Shown here: positions 38,379-47,562 of the stretch, in pieces | Layout: every line of letters begins with the position of its first letter | Position numbering within the stretch: the first letter of the stretch is position 1 | From: Christensenella sp. | GTDB taxonomy: Bacteria; Bacillota; Clostridia; Christensenellales; UBA3700 | Length of the DNA stretch: 64,000 bases | Assembly (NCBI GenBank): GCA_022784465.1 | Contig: JALFUR010000006.1 | Coordinates: 30,921-94,920 of the forward strand | Reading direction: 5' to 3' | Notes under the pieces: generated by a model | Database searches by the model: none | Seen by the model: the letters and a program-made list of their open reading frames with translations, nothing else | Told to the model about the DNA's origin: nothing | Made by a program: the position numbers and the translations under genes

Positions 38379-39089
38379 ATGAAAGTGAAAAGTTTAAGAA
38401 TATTTGATCCAAGCAACAAGATGCCTCAATTCATTTTAAAACACCAAAATATATATGAAATCATCCTTGCTCTATATTGCTGCATAGTAGTACCAACTCT
38501 TTGTGCTGTTATTTCTACAAGAGGTGAAGATAGAGCTATATATAAGTCTCTTTCCTATTTAGCATATACGGAAGGACATATGGCAATTGTTCTTATACTT
38601 GGTTTAGCTTTTTTAATTGGATATTTTTTTGCTCTTACCTTCGTTTTGTTTAATGGTGGTTTTACTAAAATTTGGAAAATAATATTTTATTCCCTTGCCA
38701 TAATTAGTAGCATGGTTTTAATTGGGGGAATTTCTGTTCCTTGGCTTCATATTGAAGGAGAAAAAGCAGAATACTATAACAAATTAAGACAAATCCATAA
38801 CAATCTAGCCACAGCAGGATTTGTTCTATTAATTGTAACAACAATATTATTATTTTTATCTACCTTTTTTCGTAACATAAAACATGGGTTATTCTCCCTT
38901 GCCACTATAGGTTATTTCTTCGTTACTGCGTTTTATGCTATGAAAGAAGCAAACATTATTCCTGGACCATGTAAAGTTTCCTCTGTTGCTCAAATATATA
39001 TTTTCTCAGCTTTATCTTTTATTATGTTTTTGCAATATTTGTTTACTCGTTTTATACCAATTAAAACTAATTTAGTTAAAGAAAATTAA
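38379..39089 (+). CDS. Polytopic membrane protein of unknown function
   Basis: The 236-residue protein has about six membrane segments. A charged N-terminus (MKVKSLRIFDPSNKMPQFI) is cytosolic and a loop with ISVPWLHIEGEKAEYYNKLR and QIHNNLATAGFVLL sits mid-protein. The layout resembles DUF998/Frag1-like proteins, but I cannot assign it. A good AAGGTGG site precedes ATG 38379. It is transcribed divergently from the phosphoesterase gene across a 278-bp AT-rich gap. Confidence 0.65.
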   Translation: MKVKSLRIFDPSNKMPQFILKHQNIYEIILALYCCIVVPTLCAVISTRGEDRAIYKSLSYLAYTEGHMAIVLILGLAFLIGYFFALTFVLFNGGFTKIWKIIFYSLAIISSMVLIGGISVPWLHIEGEKAEYYNKLRQIHNNLATAGFVLLIVTTILLFLSTFFRNIKHGLFSLATIGYFFVTAFYAMKEANIIPGPCKVSSVAQIYIFSALSFIMFLQYLFTRFIPIKTNLVKEN

Positions 39090-39487
39090 TTTGATAAATA
39101 CTATTAGAGTGTTGATTGTTATCGATTACAAAAGAATAATAATTTAACTAGAGTTTTTTCATGATTATAAGGATGTTCCTTTGACAAACCTTCCGCGATA
39201 AAAAAGTAGAAGTAAAAAGGAATGGTTAACAATTTCTGCTTATCGTCGAAAGTATAATTGTTTTGCAAGAGTTCAGACGTATTATTTGCACCTTTTTCGG
39301 TGTTTTTTAAAGCATTATTTGCACCTTTTAGAGTATTATTTTATGTATTATTTACACTTTTTAATGTTATTTTGCTAAAAATATATATACTATATTGCTA
39401 ATTTCTACGACCAAAATAAGATGATTTTTGTTTATTTTAACATGGAATAATCACTTGCTTTGGTTTGCCAATACATAAAAATAGCAC
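39090..39487. other. Non-coding stretch at the left edge of the accessory region
   Basis: No convincing gene. It contains the imperfect tandem repeat at 39280-39367 and otherwise AT-rich DNA with many stops in all frames. Confidence 0.6.
39280..39367 (+). repeat. Three imperfect tandem repeats of about 33 bp
   Basis: TATTATTTGCACCTTTT appears at about 39280, then CATTATTTGCACCTTTT at about 39313, then TATTATTTACACTTTTT at about 39346. The unit is short and degenerate. It could be decayed sequence or a binding array at an element border. Confidence 0.6.
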
Positions 39488-39766
39488 TTAAAACTTTTCA
39501 TTTTTGCTGATAAAGTCTATTAGATTCACGTGTTTTATCCCACTACGTTGTTGCAAAAGATAGTCGGTTGTAACAACATATCGCGGATAATCATCTGCAA
39601 TAGATTCAAAAAGTCTTTCAATCTCCGAAACGTCCCAGACGTATTCTCTTTGAATATCGGGCAAGAGAATATTCTTGTCTTTCACAAATTTAAGTGCAGT
39701 CAAAGCACTCATATCTTCATATTTGTTAGCAGTTGGTATAAAACACTCCATTTCTTTTATGTTCAA
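39488..39766 (-). pseudogene. Chimeric remnant: DUF262 N-terminus joined to the tail of an AAA_14/DUF4143 ATPase
   Basis: Of 92 residues, 1 to about 57 (MNIKEMECFIPTANKY, LLPDIQREYVWDVSEIERLF) are the N-terminus of a DUF262/GmrS-like protein, including the D-I-Q-R-x-Y-x-W nucleotide-binding motif. The final 35 residues (YPRYVVTTDYLLQQRSGIKH and onward) are nearly identical to the C-terminus of the ATPase at 56195, with only a few substitutions. The joint falls at a shared ESI-x-x-x-YP, so a deletion or recombination between two unrelated genes explains it. It is unlikely to work as either parent. Confidence 0.8.
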
Positions 39767-39949
39767 GAATCTTTAAAAAGTATAACGCATGAAAGCAAAT
39801 TGTCGATGGTGCATTATCCGAATATTTTAATAAATACAATTCGTCTCTGGAGGGAGAGGGCAATTGTTCTAACACCTATCATTTAAGGCACCAAACATAA
39901 AGTGTTTTTCCATTGTTTTTCTCCCTAATTAAATTATCTTCCCAAACTT

Positions 39950-41674
39950 TCACAGCCCCATCAAGAAACGTTCAACGTTCTTGTACTCAACACCGTCAAT
40001 AGTCGTATCGTCACCACGATACAAAACGCATTTTTGTGTGATTTTTCCGTACTTATGTTCAATGATGTCACATTTATTTTCATCGAGCAAATAGCGCGCT
40101 TGTTCTTTTACAGCTTTGTCGCTATGCTTGATTTCATAAACTTTGCAGGTGTAAGCGGATTTATCGAAGATAACCATATCGAATTCGCCGCCGATATCGA
40201 ACTTGAACTTGAACGCTACTTTGTTTTTCGGTAGTACTTTTGTAACTTCAAGAAGCACGATATCTTCAAGCATTCTGCCTTTTATGTCTTCGAGTATTTT
40301 TGTTATGATGTAATCCTTGTCCTTTTCCGATACCGATTTGAAATATTCGTCTTGTATCAAAGAATAAACTAACGCTTTTGCAATGGAATATCTCATACCC
40401 GGCTGAGAAAAGACGTAATATTCTTCCGTTTTGCCGCTTTCATAACGAATCGGACAATTTACAATCAGGTCAAGCAAAACGAGATACTTTTTAACTTTCT
40501 CGATATGCTCCGGAGTGACTTTTACCCTTGTTTCTTCTTTTTCTTTAACATCGATAATATGCTTTAATCGCTCGATAATGGTTTGTGTGTCGACAGCGTT
40601 CAAAACATAAGCCCTTTCGTTCGGCGCATCGTGCAAGAGAAGATTTTTTACCGAGCCTAAATCGTGAGATTTGAATCTATCTTCGATAACGCTAAGCAAA
40701 AAACGATGCCCCATGTTTTCCACGATGCGATTTATTATATTGGTCAGTTCGCCGTTTTCGTATAGGGCACGCAGTTCGTTAAAATATTCGCCCCCGTTAT
40801 CGTTTTTAAGCGTATGTTGAATGTTACGGCTGATAGCGGTATCGATGTATTTTCTCGTACTCTCGTCATCTCTAAACGAAACGTCGTCTAACATATAGTC
40901 CGGATCGTCAAAACTCATATTTTCCATTTTGAGCGTTCCGCCATACTCGATGTATTTGTCAACCGAACGCAGGCCGAGAAGTCTTGCATACTCCTTAAAC
41001 GAAATAAACGACGTGTGAATCATTATATTTCTATCGTACAATTCATCTCTGTTTGCCATCGCAAAGCCAAGAGAATCCGTTCCCGAAACGACGATTTTCA
41101 TCCCCATCATACTAAAGACATCGGACAGAACCGCTGCTGTATCGATAAAATCGTCAAGCAATGTTATTTCGTCGATAAACACATATTTGCAGCCCATATT
41201 ATGCAATGTCGTCAAATCCTTGGAAAGATCAGACATTGTATCGGTTACTTGCGTTTTGATATACGCCGCTTCGTTTACCTGCAGTTCTCCGAGCATTTGA
41301 AAAAGCAAAGTTGTTTTTCCCGTTCTGCGAAGCCCGTACAGAATACATATTTTGCCGCTATAATCTCCTGTCACAAAGCGTTTTAATTGCTCGAAACACT
41401 TTCTTTTTTTAAATTTTGCAACTGTTTTATAAAACAAGCGGAGAGGCTCGCCCGTAACAACGTTTGTATTAAAAGATGCGGATGCGGAAACGGCTGGTGT
41501 TATATTGTTTGCCGAGTAATTCTCGACTTTTTGGTAAATTGCATTGTAACGTGCCGTACTTACTTTTTGGGCATCGTTTTCATAGTTTTGATAGTTTCGC
41601 ACGGTCATTCCCAAATAATCGGCACATTCTTTTTGCGATAATCCTTTTTGAATTCTCAATTCTTTAAGCATCAT
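39950..41674 (-). CDS. XRE helix-turn-helix fused to an AAA_14/DUF4143-type ATPase
   Basis: I start at 41674 (MMLKELRIQKGLSQ), with GAGGTG six bases before; the track start is 30 bp upstream. About 574 residues: an N-terminal Cro/C1-type HTH (ELRIQKGLSQKECADYLGMTVRNYQNYEND), then an ATPase with Walker A ILYGLRRTGKTTLLFQ (about 96-111) and Walker B YVFIDEITLLDD. The C-terminal part has a DUF4143-like segment with nuclease-like KVYEIKHSDK (about 520), a PD-(D/E)xK-style E-x-K. Such ATPases are abundant and poorly understood in gut anaerobes; the HTH fusion suggests a DNA-associated role. GC content is higher than in the core genes. Confidence 0.82.
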   Translation of the reverse strand: MMLKELRIQKGLSQKECADYLGMTVRNYQNYENDAQKVSTARYNAIYQKVENYSANNITPAVSASASFNTNVVTGEPLRLFYKTVAKFKKRKCFEQLKRFVTGDYSGKICILYGLRRTGKTTLLFQMLGELQVNEAAYIKTQVTDTMSDLSKDLTTLHNMGCKYVFIDEITLLDDFIDTAAVLSDVFSMMGMKIVVSGTDSLGFAMANRDELYDRNIMIHTSFISFKEYARLLGLRSVDKYIEYGGTLKMENMSFDDPDYMLDDVSFRDDESTRKYIDTAISRNIQHTLKNDNGGEYFNELRALYENGELTNIINRIVENMGHRFLLSVIEDRFKSHDLGSVKNLLLHDAPNERAYVLNAVDTQTIIERLKHIIDVKEKEETRVKVTPEHIEKVKKYLVLLDLIVNCPIRYESGKTEEYYVFSQPGMRYSIAKALVYSLIQDEYFKSVSEKDKDYIITKILEDIKGRMLEDIVLLEVTKVLPKNKVAFKFKFDIGGEFDMVIFDKSAYTCKVYEIKHSDKAVKEQARYLLDENKCDIIEHKYGKITQKCVLYRGDDTTIDGVEYKNVERFLMGL

Positions 41675-41704
41675 ATTATTCACCTCGAATATATTGTAGC
41701 ACAC

Positions 41705-42001
41705 CAGTCTGTTAATTCCAACGCTTTTCAGGTAGAATTTCGTGTTTTCTTCGCGTTTTCTTCGCGTTTCTTTCGTATTTCTTCGTGTTTTTCAACAAAA
41801 CACACAGGAAATACACCATAATTATTGGATAATCATACCCGACGTGGTAAAGGAAATGAGAGAATCCGATCCCAAATCGGTGATAACCTATGCCCTAATT
41901 AAAGAGTTAATCTAACAAAAGAAACTCACTGCAATGAAATACGGAAATGTTTGGCTCGTTAACCTTGACGAGCTATATTTTCACTTTCGAGGGAACAAAA
42001 A
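41705..42001 (+). other. Intergenic segment with short repeats and a gene fragment
   Basis: Around 41740-41800 there are tandem TTTTCTTCGCG-like units. From about 41820 to the TAA at 41915 a plus-strand frame encodes WIIIPDVVKEMRESDPKSVI then TYALIKELI. It looks like the C-terminal end of a lost gene; I cannot name the family. Confidence 0.45.
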
Positions 42002-42265
42002 ATGAAAAACCTAATTACTTCCGGTAAGTTGCTAAAACTGTTTCTTGCTGAAGATGCAAACACAATTATTCGTCGACCAAACTGCCGAAAGTTTTGCCTT
42101 AACAACGACATATTTATGGAAATACACGAAAAGGCTTGGTTAATAGACATTGAAAACTTTATGAGAAAAGTCAACCCAAAATCAATGAGCGAACATTACG
42201 AAGTGCCACGTCTGAGAGTTCTTCGTTACTATGTAAATAGTTGGAACAAGCGTTATAAAAGGTGA
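42002..42265 (+). CDS. Small basic protein, possibly excisionase-like DNA binding
   Basis: An 87-residue ORF with GAGGGA eight bases upstream. The order KLFLAEDANTIIRRPNCRKFCLNNDIFMEI then IDIENFMRKV recalls the strand-turn-helix of small HTH_17/Xis-type proteins, but the match is weak. After its TGA stop the same frame continues for QIDKHDIEYLIKKRKDY before the next stop, so the ORF may be a truncated version of a longer one. It lies just outside the tRNA-Arg direct repeat. Confidence 0.4.
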   Translation: MKNLITSGKLLKLFLAEDANTIIRRPNCRKFCLNNDIFMEIHEKAWLIDIENFMRKVNPKSMSEHYEVPRLRVLRYYVNSWNKRYKR

Positions 42266-42537
42266 CAAATTGATAAGCACGACATAGAATATCTAATAAA
42301 AAAACGAAAAGATTATTAGTTTCAAACACGGTAACAGATAGGTGTTAAACTAAGACGAAGTACTAAAAGAATTCAAAATTTACGTCAAAACCTACAAAGG
42401 TCATACGAACGGAAAGAAAAAACGTAAAAAATAGAATTAGTAATGTAATTGGTAATGCGTTTTTTCGCGTTCATCTTTTCTCGTTTTCTATATATTGTGT
42501 CAAATAAAAAGAAAAAACCACAATGTATTGTGGTTTG
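42266..42537 (+). other. Decayed coding remnant next to the attachment repeat
   Basis: A plus-strand frame DEVLKEFKIYVKTYKGHTNG followed by KKKRKK and a stop at about 42434 looks like the basic C-terminus of a protein whose upstream part is broken by stops. No complete gene is seen. Confidence 0.4.
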
Positions 42538-42581
42538 TGGCGCACTCACCGGGAATCGAACCCAGAGCTAACCCTTAGGAG
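42538..42581 (-). repeat. Attachment-site direct repeat: 3' part of tRNA-Arg(CCT)
   Basis: 44 bp identical to 57897-57940, in the same orientation. It covers CCA, the 3' acceptor strand, T arm and variable region up to the anticodon loop (CTCCTAAGGG on minus). After that the sequence diverges from the tRNA. This is the expected distal att scar of an element integrated into tRNA-Arg(CCT). Confidence 0.9.
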
Positions 42582-42625
42582 TTTCAAAAATATGCAAAAA
42601 TGGATTCTAAACCGCAAATATAAGG

Positions 42626-43483
42626 TCAAAACGTGCATTTTGGGCGATAATTTGCATACATTTTGTATAAATACCAAATACCAAGTCCCGAGAAACTCGC
42701 CCAATACTCGTCGCAATCGAGCGCACGTAAAAAAACCTCTTGTGCCATACGATTCTCACCTTTCCATAGATAATAATGATAGAGCCCAAATAGATACATA
42801 ACCCTCGTTAGGTTGTCGGTTTGAGAGTCTTGTTCTAATTCTTCCGGCGATGCGCCCAAAAACAATCGAATCGCCAAGTCATACCCCGCGTGGTGGGTTA
42901 TCTTCATAGGAAAATAAAACCTATTTAGGGCTTGCTCGACATCTTGGTTTAGTCTTACGATACAGCAAATATACCAATATAATGCAGCAATATACATCTC
43001 GTGATTATCCTTGCACATAGCCAAAGTATCGCAAAAGTTCTCTTTTGCTTGCTCGTAATCAGCCATATAAAAATGACATAGGCTTATGCGATAAGCAATA
43101 TCTAATTTGTCGGTGCTCTCGTCTTTCAGACTGACAAATATTTTCAATGCCTTATCGGCTTGCCCTATAGATAAATACCTAATAGCAAGGAGCCTACGTG
43201 CTTCATAACTATTTGGTTTTATCTCAAGCGCCTTATGACAACATACGATAGCTTCTCTATATCTTAACTGCTTGCACAAGTTTTTTGCGAGCGCTAAAAG
43301 GTTGTCAAATGTAGCCCCTTCGATGTCTATCTTTTCTTGGGCATGTCTTACTTCCTCGCTATCCTCTATATTCGATTGCTCCCCAAAAAATTCCGCTTGG
43401 ACAGTAGAGCGAATATCGGCAAGTGCTACGTGGATATGCGTATTATATAATTTATCGTGTTGTTGATTGGTTATCTTGCACAT
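42626..43483 (-). CDS. Tetratricopeptide-repeat protein
   Basis: The 285-residue protein holds several TPR units (about 55-190: LCKQLRYREAIVCCHKALEI, LSIGQADKALKIFVSLKDES, FYMADYEQAKENFCDTLAMC). No signal peptide or enzymatic domain is seen, so a scaffold role is likely. It starts 9 bp after the permease stop and probably ends the ABC transporter transcript. The last residues (MYANYRPKCTF) fall in sequence related to the att flanks, so the true C-terminus may have been replaced at integration. Confidence 0.75.
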   Translation of the reverse strand: MCKITNQQHDKLYNTHIHVALADIRSTVQAEFFGEQSNIEDSEEVRHAQEKIDIEGATFDNLLALAKNLCKQLRYREAIVCCHKALEIKPNSYEARRLLAIRYLSIGQADKALKIFVSLKDESTDKLDIAYRISLCHFYMADYEQAKENFCDTLAMCKDNHEMYIAALYWYICCIVRLNQDVEQALNRFYFPMKITHHAGYDLAIRLFLGASPEELEQDSQTDNLTRVMYLFGLYHYYLWKGENRMAQEVFLRALDCDEYWASFSGLGIWYLYKMYANYRPKCTF

Positions 43484-43491
43484 AATTTCTC

Positions 43492-44307
43492 CTATTTCAC
43501 GCCGTTGATTGTGCTATGTTTTTCCTCTATATAGATGCCGACAAAATAAAATGACAGCGATACGAGCATGATACATACGCAAGGCGCAAGTAGATATTGA
43601 TAAGCCCCAAAAAGAACTGCACCTCTAAGGCGAGCCAAATTGATCATGACTCCCCAAGTAGGATAATATAGGTCGCCAAAACCCAAGAAACTCAAGGTGG
43701 ATTCCATCATTATGCAACTGGTCATCGACGCTAAAAACCTTGACGAAATCACGTCGTACAAGTTGGGTAATACGTGCTTTAGAGCTATATGACCTCTAGA
43801 ATACCCATATATTTTGCACGCTTCTATATATGGTTGAGCATAGATATGCACGACCTTTGCACGCACGGCACGAGCAGTACCAACCCAACCGAAACAAGCA
43901 ATCAGTATTATGAGATTGATCGTCGAACTACCCAAAAACGACGACAATACTATCAATATTATCAGCTTCGGCAACAATACAAACACGTTGATTAATCCGT
44001 TAAATAGCACCCCGACCAAGCCTTTGGCTGTTGCCAATATTCCAACCAGTATGCCAAATACTAGGCTCAACAGACTTGCAGTTATCGCCACCGTCAAGGT
44101 GACGGAAGCACCATAAACTAACTCGGCAAAAATATCGTAACCGAGAGAATTGGTCCCCAATATATGCTCGGCAGAAGGTGGCAACCACGCCCCAAAAGAC
44201 TGCTTGCGGTCAAGAGAACTAAAAAGCTGAGGGAATAATGCCATCAGCACGAAAAAGGCTAGGATAGCAATGCCGATTACAAGAAAAGCGAGGCGAGATT
44301 TTTTCAT
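43492..44307 (-). CDS. ABC transporter permease, DppC/OppC/NikC type
   Basis: The 271-residue protein has one N-terminal helix followed by a BPD_transp_1 domain with about five helices. The coupling motif is in ACKIYGYSRGHIALKHVLPNL (E-A-x-x-x-G, about 163-183). N-terminal LGTNSLGYDIFAELVYGASV matches the family hallmark G-T-D-x-x-G-R-D-x. With the DppB-type permease it forms the channel of a peptide or nickel importer. It overlaps the upstream permease by 4 bp. Confidence 0.92.
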   Translation of the reverse strand: MKKSRLAFLVIGIAILAFFVLMALFPQLFSSLDRKQSFGAWLPPSAEHILGTNSLGYDIFAELVYGASVTLTVAITASLLSLVFGILVGILATAKGLVGVLFNGLINVFVLLPKLIILIVLSSFLGSSTINLIILIACFGWVGTARAVRAKVVHIYAQPYIEACKIYGYSRGHIALKHVLPNLYDVISSRFLASMTSCIMMESTLSFLGFGDLYYPTWGVMINLARLRGAVLFGAYQYLLAPCVCIMLVSLSFYFVGIYIEEKHSTINGVK

Positions 44308-45281
44308 ACTTCTTCCCCCTTTCTCACTTTAGGGTCAATCAAAATGCACACTATATCAGACAGCGTCACACACACGACTATAGACAATGTCGTCACTAAC
44401 AAAATGCCTTGCATAAGCGGATAATCGAGTGTGTACACGGCTTGGTTGAGCAGTCCGCCGATACCCTTGATAGAAAAGACGCTTTCTACTACTATCGCCC
44501 CGCCCACGCAACTGCCTATCGACGAACCGACCATGGTCACGAAAGGTTGCGCGACGTTTTTTAAGACGTAATCTCGCTTGATTTTTCCATTTCCAAGGCC
44601 TCTTTGCTTGGCGTACGTTACGCTTTTGTCGTCTACGAATTTTGCTACCGTGTTACGAACGAGCAAATACTTAGAAGGCAGCGAAGCTAATACCACAGCT
44701 GTAATAGGCAAAATCAAGTGATATATTCTATCTACTAAATACTGCCAAGTTCCTACCTGAACCCAGCTGCTCGAAAGCCCCACGTAAGGGAACCACTTGA
44801 GTTGAACTCCCAATGTTATAGCTAATATCAAAGCTATCGCAAATCCGGGCAAAGCGTTGATTATAACCATAGCCGAGGTAGATATTTTGTCTGCTAAACC
44901 TTCCTTTTTGTAGCCACTGTTTAGTCCCCAGAATAGTCCGATTATTATAGAAATCAATGTGGCGGGAATGGTAATTTGCAAAGAATATCCCAGCTTTTCT
45001 AATATTAAAGTACTGACCGTGGATTGCTGTTGATAAGAGTATCCTAACGTTCCGTCAAAAATCGATAGCAAATAATATTCAAATTGTACCCAGATGCTCT
45101 CGTCCAAATGCAGAGCATGATAATAATACTCGTACTTTTCCGCCGACATCTCTTCTTCTTCAAAGCCCGTCAAATACGCAATAGGGTCACCCGATAGTGC
45201 GCGCGGAAGAACGAAGTTTAGCACGAGTATCAAAAGAAAGCATATCAATGCCACTACGATATGTTTTATGTATTTTTTCAT
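44304..45281 (-). CDS. ABC transporter permease, DppB/OppB/NikB type
   Basis: The 325-residue protein has an N-terminal helix, a periplasmic-side segment (YYHALHLDESIWVQFEYYL) and a BPD_transp_1 domain ending KGIGGLLNQAVYTLDYPLMQGI, typical of DppB. It pairs with the DppC-type permease. The genes are co-directional with the binding protein 18 bp upstream. Confidence 0.93.
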   Translation of the reverse strand: MKKYIKHIVVALICFLLILVLNFVLPRALSGDPIAYLTGFEEEEMSAEKYEYYYHALHLDESIWVQFEYYLLSIFDGTLGYSYQQQSTVSTLILEKLGYSLQITIPATLISIIIGLFWGLNSGYKKEGLADKISTSAMVIINALPGFAIALILAITLGVQLKWFPYVGLSSSWVQVGTWQYLVDRIYHLILPITAVVLASLPSKYLLVRNTVAKFVDDKSVTYAKQRGLGNGKIKRDYVLKNVAQPFVTMVGSSIGSCVGGAIVVESVFSIKGIGGLLNQAVYTLDYPLMQGILLVTTLSIVVCVTLSDIVCILIDPKVRKGEEV

Positions 45282-45299
45282 AGATATGCCCCCCTATAT

Positions 45300-46889
45300 T
45301 TATTTTTTCGTTATAGAAAACCACGTGTTGACGTTGTTCAAACCAAAAGTCGAGTCAACTACTAGATTATTTAACTTTGCCGAGTGAGCCAAAATCATAC
45401 TATCCCAATACAGCGCTATAGCAGGCGTTTGCTCGACGTAAAAGTTTTGCAATTTTGCCGTTGCCGACAAGTATTGATTTAGCGTATCGGCGGACGACAT
45501 CTCTACTCTGATTGCAGTCAAAGTATCGCTAAATACTTGTGCACCTCCTTGCACGGCGTGATTACCGTCAATATACATATCTCCCAAATTTTGCATGCCA
45601 AACGCAGTATATCCCATTATCGCCGCCTCCATCGTGATAACTCCGCTGCCCTTCTCGGTGGCGTACTTGTTGCTTGTCTTGACGTTGTAAGAAGTTGCGT
45701 CCACGCTTTCTAGATTCACCTTGATACCAAATTCCTCTAGTTGTGTCTTGACAAACTCCGCGTAGCCGATATGGTTGGTTTTAGACGCATTGACGGTAAG
45801 CGAAAACTCCGCTACCTTATCCTCCTTCTGCCACCATTTTCCCGACTTGCTATAACCTGCTTTCGACATAAATTGCGAAGCTAGGTTTATATCGTTTTTC
45901 AGTTGCTCGGTTTCTACGTAACCCACTAAAGTAGATGGCGCAAAACTACGATTGGGGGTTGCAGCGTAAGGCGAACCAAAATATTCTTTGAAAGCTTGAT
46001 AATCGAGGGCGTAAGACACGGCAAAACGTAAGTCTTTGTCGGCAAACAAACCTCTTGAATTGTTAAAAACAAGCATTGCGGGACAGTTGGTAGCAGCAAC
46101 GCTCTCAAGCGTTACACTGCTCACACCACCCAATAGTTTTTGATAATTTGCGTCCACACCCATAGAATAGTTCCACACCATATCAACGTCACCGTTCATA
46201 AGAGAAGCGTACAATAGTTCTTCGTTGTCAAATAACTTGTACGTCACTTGCTCAACGTTAGGTCTTTGAGGATAAAACTCATTGATCACGAAAGTCAGTG
46301 TGTTTGCTTGTTTATTAAAGTCGCTGAGCGTATACGGTCCACAACTCACCCTCGCCTCCTGTGTAGTAATTTGAGATACGTCTTTGTTCTCGTAGATATG
46401 TTTCGGACGAATGCGAAAGGTCGTCATATCGTCAAGCGCCTTGACGTTCTTAGATTTCAGCTGCAAAATAACGCTCTTATTATCTTCAGAAACGACCGGA
46501 TTTTGCTGGAATTTTTCTGCTATGCTTTCCTCATAATTTAGCGAAAATACGATATCATTCGCCGTCACCGGCACTCCGTCCGACCACGTCAACCCCTCCT
46601 TGACCGTAAAAGTCCAAGCTTTGCTATCCGTTGTTGCAAAGTCGGCAACTAATGGCAAGTATTCACCCGTAGCGCTTTTTGCAATTAGTGGCATTTCCGA
46701 TACTCCGCTTGCCAAAACGTCGTAAGTGTATTCGTCTCGAATGGCTTTTTCTATCTTAGAGGTAGTACCAATAACCACCGTTGAAATGTTGTCTTCTTCA
46801 TGCACAATCGCGCAACCACTGACGAAAAAACACGCCGTCAAGATAGCTTCAATCATTATTATTACGCCTATTTTTTTCAATACTTTCAT
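45300..46889 (-). CDS. ABC transporter solute-binding lipoprotein, family 5
   Basis: The 529-residue protein has a lipobox FFVSGC (Cys26) after a hydrophobic signal, so it is a lipid-anchored receptor. The SBP_bac_5 core is clear (FTVKEGLTWSDGVPVTANDIVFS, LRFAVSYALDYQAFKEYFGS). Family 5 proteins bind oligopeptides, nickel chelates, heme or other solutes. The hypA and hypB genes nearby make nickel an attractive ligand, but no diagnostic residue shows it. Confidence 0.92.
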   Translation of the reverse strand: MKVLKKIGVIIMIEAILTACFFVSGCAIVHEEDNISTVVIGTTSKIEKAIRDEYTYDVLASGVSEMPLIAKSATGEYLPLVADFATTDSKAWTFTVKEGLTWSDGVPVTANDIVFSLNYEESIAEKFQQNPVVSEDNKSVILQLKSKNVKALDDMTTFRIRPKHIYENKDVSQITTQEARVSCGPYTLSDFNKQANTLTFVINEFYPQRPNVEQVTYKLFDNEELLYASLMNGDVDMVWNYSMGVDANYQKLLGGVSSVTLESVAATNCPAMLVFNNSRGLFADKDLRFAVSYALDYQAFKEYFGSPYAATPNRSFAPSTLVGYVETEQLKNDINLASQFMSKAGYSKSGKWWQKEDKVAEFSLTVNASKTNHIGYAEFVKTQLEEFGIKVNLESVDATSYNVKTSNKYATEKGSGVITMEAAIMGYTAFGMQNLGDMYIDGNHAVQGGAQVFSDTLTAIRVEMSSADTLNQYLSATAKLQNFYVEQTPAIALYWDSMILAHSAKLNNLVVDSTFGLNNVNTWFSITKK

Positions 46890-46890
46890 T

Positions 46891-47562
46891 TTATTTCCTT
46901 TGCATTATTTTGCCGTTATGCAGTTCAAAGACACTATTGCAAATGCAGTCTAACAGTTGCTTATCGTGACTTATTATCAATATAGAGCCGTCATACTTTT
47001 TGGTTTGTTTTTTTATTATTCCTAGCACGTTGGCTTGCGTGGATATGTCAAGCATAGAAGTTGCCTCGTCTAAAATAAGCAAGCGTGGCTCAAACATTAG
47101 ACTCTTGGCTATAGCTATGCGCTGCGCTTCTCCTCCCGATATTTGGTGTGGCAAATGATAAAATATATCCTTATCCAAATCCATTTCCTCGGCTATTCTG
47201 TCAATAAAACTATCTGTTTCGTTGGCTTTGACGATACTGTGATAGCGTATCAATTCCTTAAATCCCTTGATTATCTTTTGAGACGGATCTAGCACGGAAT
47301 AAGGTTGTTGATAGACCATTTGAACACCTAGTCCCAACTTTCTATCGTATTTTTGCTTGTCCGACAAGAGAGGTTTTCCATCCAATTCCACTCTTCCGCC
47401 GTCCGGCACAACTACGCCGCACAAAATTTTGGCAAGGGTGGTCTTACCCTCTCCGCTCTCACCATATAGTCCAACGATTGTGCCCGTGCATATTTGCATA
47501 TCTACCTTGTCAAGCACTTGTTTGTTGCCGTATTTTTTGGATATATTTATAAGTTCTATCAT
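46891..47562 (-). CDS. ABC transporter ATP-binding protein, DppF/NikE type
   Basis: The 223-residue protein is short for DppF (usually about 320) and lacks the C-terminal oligopeptide extension. Walker A is GLYGESGEGKTTLAKIL (Gly replaces the usual Ser/Gly pair), signature ISGGEAQRIAIAKSL, Walker B RLLILDEATSMLD, and H-loop IISHD. It probably forms a heterodimer with the 299-residue ATPase encoded just upstream, overlapping it by 4 bp. Confidence 0.92.
   Translation of the reverse strand: MIELINISKKYGNKQVLDKVDMQICTGTIVGLYGESGEGKTTLAKILCGVVVPDGGRVELDGKPLLSDKQKYDRKLGLGVQMVYQQPYSVLDPSQKIIKGFKELIRYHSIVKANETDSFIDRIAEEMDLDKDIFYHLPHQISGGEAQRIAIAKSLMFEPRLLILDEATSMLDISTQANVLGIIKKQTKKYDGSILIISHDKQLLDCICNSVFELHNGKIMQRK

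Noticed and set aside
39868-42348. 11-bp inverted match (TAACACCTATC / GATAGGTGTTA) flanking the XRE-ATPase gene
   Set aside because: Too short and not at clear element ends; no target duplication was found.
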